64,000 nucleotides of DNA, from the NCBI GenBank assembly GCA_016165875.1, contig JABBOT010000037.1:1488001-1552000 (forward strand). The letters run 5' to 3'. A program made the translations under genes and the position numbers. The notes beneath the pieces are model-generated. The model was not told the DNA's origin. It did not search any database and saw nothing but the letters and a program-made list of their open reading frames with translations. Positions within the stretch are counted from its first letter, which is position 1; each line of letters begins with the position of its first letter. Of this stretch, positions 57,763-64,000 are shown in pieces. Source of the DNA: Acanthopleura granulata (taxonomy: Eukaryota > Mollusca > Polyplacophora > Chitonida > Chitonidae).

Positions 57763-58668
57763 TCTGTAACTAGTGTCATGATGCACATGTTAAAGTAAAA
57801 AACAGCTCATGACTTAGGTACTGTTCATTAAAAATGCTATAAAATTCTCTCTTGAATGTAAAAACCTGTTTGAAATTGTATGAATTCCTTGCTGAATAAT
57901 CTTCGTTTGAAGTGTGGAGTACAAAGCTCCCGACTAGGGACTGAAGGTACCAATGCTTTAAACATTAGGAGAGACTGATCAATCAAAGAGCTAGGAGATA
58001 TCAACTGTTTATAAGCTGTGATGTAAATCTTCTGAGTTGTCTGTCAATGTAACATGTAATAACATAGGGACAGCACAATGTTTTAATCTTATATGTTTTA
58101 GTTATAACTAGCAGATGTGTGGACAACACAGCAAAGTATTTCCAGACCATTGTGTTGTAGTGGCGATAAGTTAGAAAATATACTCTACTGAATTTAACAT
58201 AATGTTGTCCAACCTTTTCGGCAAACTTAACCTAGAACATGCCCTGTCTTTCACTTTAAAGTAAATTTGACACTATGATAACATTATCGTGCCTTACAAG
58301 TTCTGTTCATAACTTAAGCTATGTAATACCACATAGGATTATCATTATTCCTGTTGTTTCCTCCAACAGTCTGGAGTTAATGATTAAGTTATGAATAAAA
58401 GCAAGCAATGCCATAAACACTCACGATACACTTGAATCATCTTACCTATCGTGAACTGTTGGGGTTTTTGTTAGGTACATGTATAACCATTACATTCACA
58501 ACAGCGGATACTTTTTGGACTAGGCTTTAAGCTTTAATCATTCGTTCATTCTTTCGGGACTAATTAGGAGTGTTTCCTCGAAGACACCATTCTGTACCAC
58601 CATTTTAACCGTTAAAATGCCTTCTTTGTTTCTTAAGCGAACTTTAGTGTATTTGTGTCTACTTTAGT
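57763..58668. other. no gene seen
   Basis: AT-rich unique sequence without notable frames. Confidence 0.55.
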
Positions 58669-58992
58669 ATATGTGTGTATGTATGTATGTATGCTTGGAG
58701 TTTCACGTTGTACTAATTTTTCAGTCATAAGACGACGAGAAGTGTTTAGAATGTATGTATACTATGTCTTCTTGTGGCAGAGCGAGTGCATACCGCCAAA
58801 GTGCTGCCGCCACCGGGACATCATGCCGAAGACACCAGACAGTCACATTATACTGACACCGGGCCGAGCAGTCCTGTTTCCTTGCTCTAACCTCTCAATG
58901 CAGAGCACCAAGCGGGGCAGTAACACGTATTATCTTTAAAGTCTTTGGTATCACCCGAAGGGGATGCTCTAAGCATCAGGCACCGAGGCGAT
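58669..58992 (-). mobile_element. ACAT-tail SINE
   Basis: (GTAT)n tail, 'gcttggagtttcacgttgta', 'gactatg'-like segment, 'gcagagcgagtgcataccgc', 'catgccgaagacaccagaca', 'gtcacattatactgacaccg', 'gtttccttgctctaacctct', 'ggtatcacccgaaggggatg', and a head ending 'ccaccgaggcg'-like. Head partly decayed. The 94-codon plus-strand frame inside is antisense SINE. Confidence 0.85.
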
Positions 58993-60092
58993 CTTTTTCC
59001 TTTAGTTCATGCGTCCACCGCAGACGAGAGCCAAATACTCAGCTATTGATCAGGCGAAGTGGATGCCTCAGTTAAAAGTTTTATCTCAGACGATGAGCAG
59101 TTAGCTTACAGAATAAGGTCATGTTTTCAGTTATAAGATCGCTGACATGGTTTGCCCAATTAAGCCTGTTTTCTTCCAAATATTTTTCTTTCCAAATCAA
59201 CACCATTCTGCTCCCCGTTTTCCTGCAGGAATTGCATGGCTTGTTGTCCTTTTTTACGATGTTTGGAATCTGATGATGTCAGATCATAAAGCATCGGAAA
59301 TCAATCCATAACTCCACGAGCCTGTCATCAGCTCACAGATCCGTCATCATTTCAGACGCCATTCTGAACGAACCGCGGGTAGGTGTCACATGATTTATTA
59401 GCGCATTTCTATTAGTCGGTTTATGAATTTGACTGAGCTATTGGCTTACGTTCCCCGCACACGGTGTGTTTTCCCCCTCGCCTGGCTAAAAAATATCAAA
59501 CCGGCTAGATCCTTGCCTCATGGTCTCGAGAGTCGATAACCTCACGACTAAAGTGACAGTGGAGGCTATCTATGAATGTGCCAGTCATGTCAATGTTCGA
59601 CAAAAACATGACGACACTCTGTCGCAGAAAGCGTGTAAATGTCAGGACGTAATGAAGCCCCCCCCCCCCCGAAAGGTATACCGTTTTTTGTTGTCTTTAA
59701 AGTAACATGCCAGTATTCTCACGAATACAAGCCGCATATATATTATCTGAATGAGCGGTTTAACTTTTGTGGTTTAAATTAAATAGTTTTGTTCCTTTAG
59801 TCGGCACGCTCTCGCCTAGCCCATCGATGTGCTTCCGCCTAGCCGACATGGTGTAACGCAGAGTTGTTCCCCTTTATAAGTGGATAAGTGAATTTGAACG
59901 GGCTGAAAGTAACGTTAAACGTTCATAGTGAAATGCGGATGTTTATGAGCCATTGTTTCAGCATTCTTTAATCGTTTTAGTTTATCTGTCTTATTCTATA
60001 ATGTAATTTTACACAATTGATGATATTGTTGAGTAACGTTTCTCTGTAAGCGTAATTTACATTCTTGCTCACCTGTATTAACGAAGATTCAA
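58993..60092. other. no gene seen
   Basis: Unique sequence with a 13-C run at 59658-59670. A 61-codon plus-strand frame ends after this run. Nothing was recognised. Confidence 0.5.
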
Positions 60093-60512
60093 TCGTGATC
60101 CACTTCGCCGATCTTCATGTTTTACTTCGACAATGACCGAATCTAGACTTGCGTGTACTGAGTGGCCATCTTTCCCCAAGAGGTGGGCTCGGTCATACTT
60201 TCAAAATTAACTAAAATATTTTCATTTCGAGTGGGGGAAAAAATGGTAAAATCACGCAAGCAGTATTAATTTTGAACTTATTAATTTTTTTTCAATTTAA
60301 CAAATAATATCTGACGTAAACTCATTATTATTCAATATGGCTGTCTCCATAGAGCCTTCCTTACAAGATGTCTTGTCGTATGCGAAACGTTCCAGGTGGA
60401 AACATTATTCAATGCATATCAAGGTCGGACACGACTACTGTTCTGCCAACAGGATAGGGGGAAAGTGCGACACTTCAGCTCCTACCGTGAGTTTGTTTGC
60501 CGTCTTAATTTT
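60093..60512 (+). repeat. duplicated block F, copy 2
   Basis: Direct copy of 55718-56148, 4.37 kb away. Similarity spans about 240 bp upstream of the ATG at 60337, the open frame and the first bases after the donor, then stops. The block may be a promoter plus first exon duplicated together, or an unrecognised mobile element. Confidence 0.9.
60337..60486 (+). CDS. candidate first coding exon, 50 codons (uncertain)
   Basis: Function unknown. The frame starts MAVSIEPSLQDVLSYAKR, continues with a basic/aromatic stretch (SRWKHYSMHIKVGHDY) and ends CDTSAPT just before a consensus-like splice donor (ACC|GTGAGT at 60487). That gives an exon of exactly 50 codons ending in phase 0. The sequence before it (60093-60336) is conserved with block F copy 1, so upstream regulatory DNA may be included. 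The paralogous copy has lost the ATG and gained stops. No downstream exon was identified in the window. The frame as read through continues to 60618 (93 codons). Confidence 0.3.
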
Positions 60513-60898
60513 AATTTATTTCAATGCTCTATTAACTCCTCACTTTGTGCAAGTATATAAGGATACAATCCTGCATATTTTGGGAAAAAGCTTATGCAAA
60601 ATTCTTAAGAAATCATGATGAAATCAAACCTGTATTTAATGTAGGTTTCATATTCCGAGCCTAATTAATTGGTTTAAGGTGAACGGTAACAGTGGAATTT
60701 AGCATCCAATGAATAAACTAACTTCATCTTCGTTACCCTTAAAGTTTAGGTGTAAAAATTCCCATGTAGCCTAGTACTTAAAGTCACGGGCCTAATTTCG
60801 ACCCTAAGGCACGACCTATAACGAGATCAGCTTCGCGGTAAAAAAGAAATCAAATTTTATGACAAGCAATGACAAAATATTACATAATGGTCAAATTT
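60513..60898. other. no gene seen
   Basis: AT-rich unique sequence. If the exon at 60337 is real, this would be the start of its intron. Confidence 0.5.
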
Positions 60899-61445
60899 AC
60901 GGAGGGTAAAGGAGACCCAGCTGTGTACTGAATCTCGTCACAAGACAAGTGATCACCGGCCCAATGGCCAGGATCAAGGACTGAATATCACTTGTCTTGT
61001 GATGACATTCAGCACACAGGTCTGCGTCACTGTCCGTGAACCTGACCATTGGACCGATGATCACTTGTCTTGTGATGACAGTGAAGCAGACGTAACTGAG
61101 TGTTGAATGTCTTCACAAGACAAGTGATTACCGGCCCAATGGTCAGGTTCACGGAGATTGAAGCAGACGTAACTGTGTGCTGAATGTCATCACAAGACAA
61201 GTGATTATCGGCCCAATGGTCAGGTTCACGGACAGTGAAGCAGACCTAACTGCTTTCCGAATGTCATCACGAGACAAGTGATTATCGGCCCAATGGTCAG
61301 GTTCACGGAGATTGAAGCAGACCTAACTGCTTTCCGAATGTCATCACGAGACAAGTGATTATCGGTCCAATGGACAGGTTCACGGAGATTGAAGCAGACC
61401 TAACTGCTTTCCGAATGTCATCACGAGACAAGTGATCATCTGCCC
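60899..61445. repeat. 76-bp tandem array with an inverted segment
   Basis: Forward units contain 'cacaagacaagtgat', 'cggcccaatggtcaggttca' and 'cggagattgaagcagac'. They are found at 60899-60975 and five more times from 61076 to 61445 with a period near 76 bp. Between them 60987-61075 is the same unit in reverse orientation ('atcacttgtcttgtgatgac' at both its ends, 'gaacctgaccattgg'). The last three units are nearly identical. Confidence 0.95.
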
Positions 61446-61477
61446 GATGCCCAGAGGGAGAGAATAATCGATAAATA

Positions 61478-61792
61478 TTAAATTTTAAGATAAACACAAG
61501 AAGTATACAGTGTAACACAGGATAAAGCTATCGCTTGCCGCCACGCCATATTGCAAGCTCGGTTGCAAATGCCTGGAAAAAGATCAACTTTATCGCCTGA
61601 AAACTCAGAATCTGAAGTCTGACCATAGATGTCAGTATCATAAATCGGAACTTTGCCATCGTCCATTGTGGCTTCTAATTGATACGGCAGTGTATCTGTT
61701 TCTGTGGAGCTAGAATCCAGCTCGAATATGATATGGCTTTTTTTTATAGGAATTCCCCTATTATACAGCCCAGCTAGCCTTGTGATGGCCAT
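61478..61792 (-). CDS. hypothetical 104-codon frame (uncertain)
   Basis: Unrecognised. Residues 1-85 have a protein-like mix: MAITRLAGLYNRGIPIKKSH, then an acidic Ser/Thr/Asp-rich middle (ELDSSSTETDT, YDTDIYGQTSDSEFSGD) and FPGICNRACNMAWRQ. No signal peptide, transmembrane segment or catalytic motif is evident. An internal CAG (before the GIC codons) could act as a splice acceptor. The 3' part abuts the tandem array. The length is within what chance allows in this window, so this is a guess at an exon rather than an annotation. Confidence 0.18.
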   Translation of the reverse strand: MAITRLAGLYNRGIPIKKSHIIFELDSSSTETDTLPYQLEATMDDGKVPIYDTDIYGQTSDSEFSGDKVDLFPGICNRACNMAWRQAIALSCVTLYTSCVYLKI

Positions 61793-62297
61793 CTATTACG
61801 CCACCCGCTGTGCCGTGCCGGGTTTTAAATCTATTGATTTAAAGTCATGATTACTTTGCTCGGAAGCACCCCCACCTCCCCGCTTCTCTCTCTCTCCCTC
61901 CGGTAATATATGGTGTAAACAGGTTATAATCTTTTTGATTGGGACCTGGAGCAAACTCCAGATACTAAACCAGTAATGTACAGTATTGCGGACAGACAAT
62001 ATTGTTGTGTACGCCGGCGTATATACACACCCGTGTTTGATCCCCAAATATGTCACTTGGTTTCCGTAGAGTGTGGTACCAACAGTTTGCTTCTATTGTA
62101 GGGTAAATGACGAAGATCAGATCGGATGACCCAAACAGTTCAGGATATACAAGGCACATGTTATACGTATGGAAGTAGGGCGGCAAGGTTAGGTTTATTC
62201 CTCTCCTCAAGAGTTGTTTTAAAGGAAAGACCCCGTAAAAATGAAGTTATGGTCAGTCAAAATACCGTTAAATACTGTAAGTGAAAATACCTTCACG
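61793..62297. other. no gene seen
   Basis: Unique sequence with a (CTCTCTCTC) run near 61887. Overlapping minus-strand frames of 81 and 86 codons are not recognised. Confidence 0.45.
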
Positions 62298-62499
62298 GAA
62301 TTTTAAAAAAAAAATTTTTTTTTCACCAAAATAACCGCAGTCAAATGTTTTGATTGTATGGTGGGTTTTATGGACCATATTGATAAAGTTGTTCACCAGT
62401 TTTTTGGGGGTAAATTTTTTGAAGAATTTTTTTCCCACCAGATTAAATGCAGTCAAATATCTGGATTATAACGTGGGTTCTATGGATCATACTATCAAT
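62298..62499. repeat. duplicated ~85-bp block G, copies 1 and 2
   Basis: Copy 1 (62298-62384) 'accgcagtcaaatgttttga', 'ttgtatggtgggttttatgg'; copy 2 (62421-62499) 'aatgcagtcaaatatctgga', 'ttataacgtgggttctatgg'. Both are preceded by an A/T-homopolymer stretch. A third, weaker copy is at 63902-63974. Confidence 0.8.
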
Positions 62500-62937
62500 G
62501 AATGTTGCATGTCAGCGACGTCACATACCTTTTCCCAAACTTTTCTGTTTAATTCAAAGAAAACTCTTGTGAACTTTATTAAGCCTTATATAACGTGTGC
62601 AGGAGGAACTTAATATGACTTTAAATTCCTGTGTTAACGATAGAAAAAAGTGGACGTGACGTCATCGGCGGCGAATATAATGAACATGATTCATAAGGCA
62701 CACCTGAAAATCCAAGCCATTTGACTGGATTTAACCCAGTGAAATTAAGACATAAAAAAGTAAAAACGGTATTTATGAAAACAGTTGTAATGAATTTTCT
62801 AAAGATGTTTACTTCATTTTAAACTTTTTTTTCCCTTCAGCTTCCACTGAATTTTTAACTTGTGTGCAAGTCATTTTGTTTTTAAAGAGCGTCTGCTGTG
62901 GTCTTATGATGGGTAGTTGTTTCTCGACAGAACAGCG
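62500..62937. other. no gene seen
   Basis: AT-rich unique sequence. Confidence 0.5.
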
Positions 62938-63375
62938 AGTATGTATATATGCACGTATGTGTGCGTGTGCGCGTGTGTGTATGTATGTATGTATGTATGT
63001 TTGGGTTTAGCGTCATACTCAAAAATTTTTCGGTCATATGACAACAAGGAGTCCTCGGAATGTATATATACTGTGTCTTCTTGTGGTAGGGCGAGTCCAT
63101 GCCGCCAAGAGCTCTGCCGGCACTGGAAAATCATGCCGAAGACACCAGACAGGATACCCTACCCAGTCACCTTATACTGAAACCGTCCCCGACAGGCGTG
63201 TTTCCTGGTTCTAAATCTCTCAGTACTGAGCGCCAAGGGAGGCAGTAACAAGTACAATTTTTAAAGTCTTTTTAAAATCTTTTAGGTGTCTTTTGTAAAA
63301 TGACCCCACTCGGGTAATTATCCAAGGCCTATCGACCCGGAAGGGGACGCTCTAACCACCAAGCCACCGAGGCGG
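62938..63375 (-). mobile_element. ACAT-tail SINE, most complete copy (~430 bp)
   Basis: (GTGT/GTAT)n tail, 'gtttgggtttagcgtcatac', 'gtgtcttcttgtggtagggc', 'catgccgaagacaccagaca', 'cccagtcaccttatactgaa', 'gtgtttcctggttctaaatc', 'ggcagtaacaagtac', and a tRNA-like head. Reversed, the head reads 'gcctcggtggcttggtggtt' 'agagcgtccccttccgggtc' 'gatag', with A-box- and B-box-like words. Longer than typical tRNA SINEs. Confidence 0.88.
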
Positions 63376-63901
63376 TTCCGTTTATGAGTTGGTACGTTAT
63401 TGTGTTTATAATGAAACCATCCCGTTGCTGTACTTAAACTCTATGCACAGATCAACAATTTCCAAGCTCACGTATGTTATATCCCCATCCCAAATGAAAT
63501 TTTGTCTGTAGGGATTGACACGAATACAACCGTCTTGAACTAATCAAGTTATGTTGCTTTACTTGTTTTCTTAATTCTGCAAAGTAGAGCTTAATTCAAA
63601 TCGCTGTAGGCGGCGAATTTGGATTGGTGGGGTGGTTTGCGGACACACTTGGGCAGGAAGACGGATGATCACACACCAGGCTACTGTAAATCAATCAAAA
63701 TTCTGCTGACATCATCACCTTGACATCGAGTGCGTTGTTGTTGAATTCTAAAGGTTTGTTACTGCTAAACAGTCCCATGTCTAACTTCAGATGATTTGAC
63801 TTTCAGATACTCAGCAGTTTAGCTTCCGTGGAAGGAAAACAAAATGATAAAAGTATTCATCAGGTTGAAACTGTATCTGAAAATACGTTTGTTTCCTTTT
63901 T
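63376..63901. other. no gene seen
   Basis: Unique sequence, no frames of note. Confidence 0.5.
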
Positions 63902-63974
63902 AGATTTTTCCACTGAATTAAATGTGATGAAATGTGGGAATTGTAAGGTGGTTTTAACAACCATATTTGTGATG
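63902..63974. repeat. block G, copy 3 (diverged)
   Basis: 'gaattaaatgtgatgaaatg', 'ggaattgtaaggtggtttta' and 'acaaccatatttgtgat' parallel 62330-62384, but with more differences. Confidence 0.5.
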
Positions 63975-64000
63975 TAATTACCAGTCACGTGACTCAGTGT

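Noticed and set aside
59268..59300. Third hammerhead-like core (CTGATGATG ... CATCGGAAAT)
   Set aside because: The stem does not directly precede GAAA and no inverted-repeat element surrounds it.
1..64000. A prokaryotic or viral gene cluster
   Set aside because: There are no long consecutive frames, no ribosome-binding sites and no recognisable enzyme or structural proteins. Repeats are of animal SINE/MITE type.

Overview
The window looks like repeat-rich, non-coding DNA from an invertebrate animal genome, most probably a mollusc or another lophotrochozoan. The longest reading frame is 144 codons and lies in tandem repeats. No frame shows a protein domain I can name, and there are no operons, Shine-Dalgarno starts or CRISPR arrays. 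Base composition is AT-rich. The dominant dispersed element is a tRNA-headed SINE that ends in a short motif (tacggcgtaaaacacc) plus an AAATA/TTTAT tail. Its core resembles the V-SINE core domain, and I believe it matches the RUDI-type SINEs of molluscs (recognised from memory, not searched). I can support intergenic or intronic sequence; I cannot support a complete gene.

Layout. 0-8 kb: a large 28-bp minisatellite with a higher-order period (858-1768), then mostly unique DNA. 5.7-8.3 kb: SINE remnants and the first two copies of an unnamed dispersed repeat ('repeat D'), one of them split by a SINE. 8-27 kb: sparse repeats, including a ~145-bp duplication (15.25/15.76 kb), a 167-bp palindrome (17.2 kb), SINEs at 19.2 and 19.8 kb and a 125-bp duplication (22.9-23.15 kb). 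27-39 kb: several short tandem arrays (82-bp, 42-bp, 24-bp, 35-bp, 74-bp and 65-bp units), a MITE-like foldback and an inverted-repeat element carrying a younger SINE. 40-51 kb: a SINE inserted in a SINE with an exact target-site duplication, more repeat D, and a cluster of cysteine-rich minus-strand frames (46.99-47.9 kb). 53-64 kb: duplicated blocks (53.39/54.51 kb and 55.72/60.09 kb), four SINEs of two families, and a 76-bp tandem array with an inverted segment.

Possible coding sequence is limited to weak candidates: a 50-codon plus-strand exon at 60337-60486 ending at a good splice donor inside a duplicated block, a cysteine-rich minus-strand set near 47 kb, a minus-strand two-exon end near 57 kb, and a minus-strand frame at 61478-61792. 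None has a recognisable function and all need transcript evidence.

The most informative structures are the insertion chronologies (SINE into repeat D twice, SINE into SINE, SINE into an inverted-repeat element, SINE into a tandem array). Also notable are two inverted-repeat elements that share a CTGATGA / 4-bp stem / GAAA arrangement resembling a hammerhead-ribozyme core, and the multi-copy repeat D, which I do not recognise.
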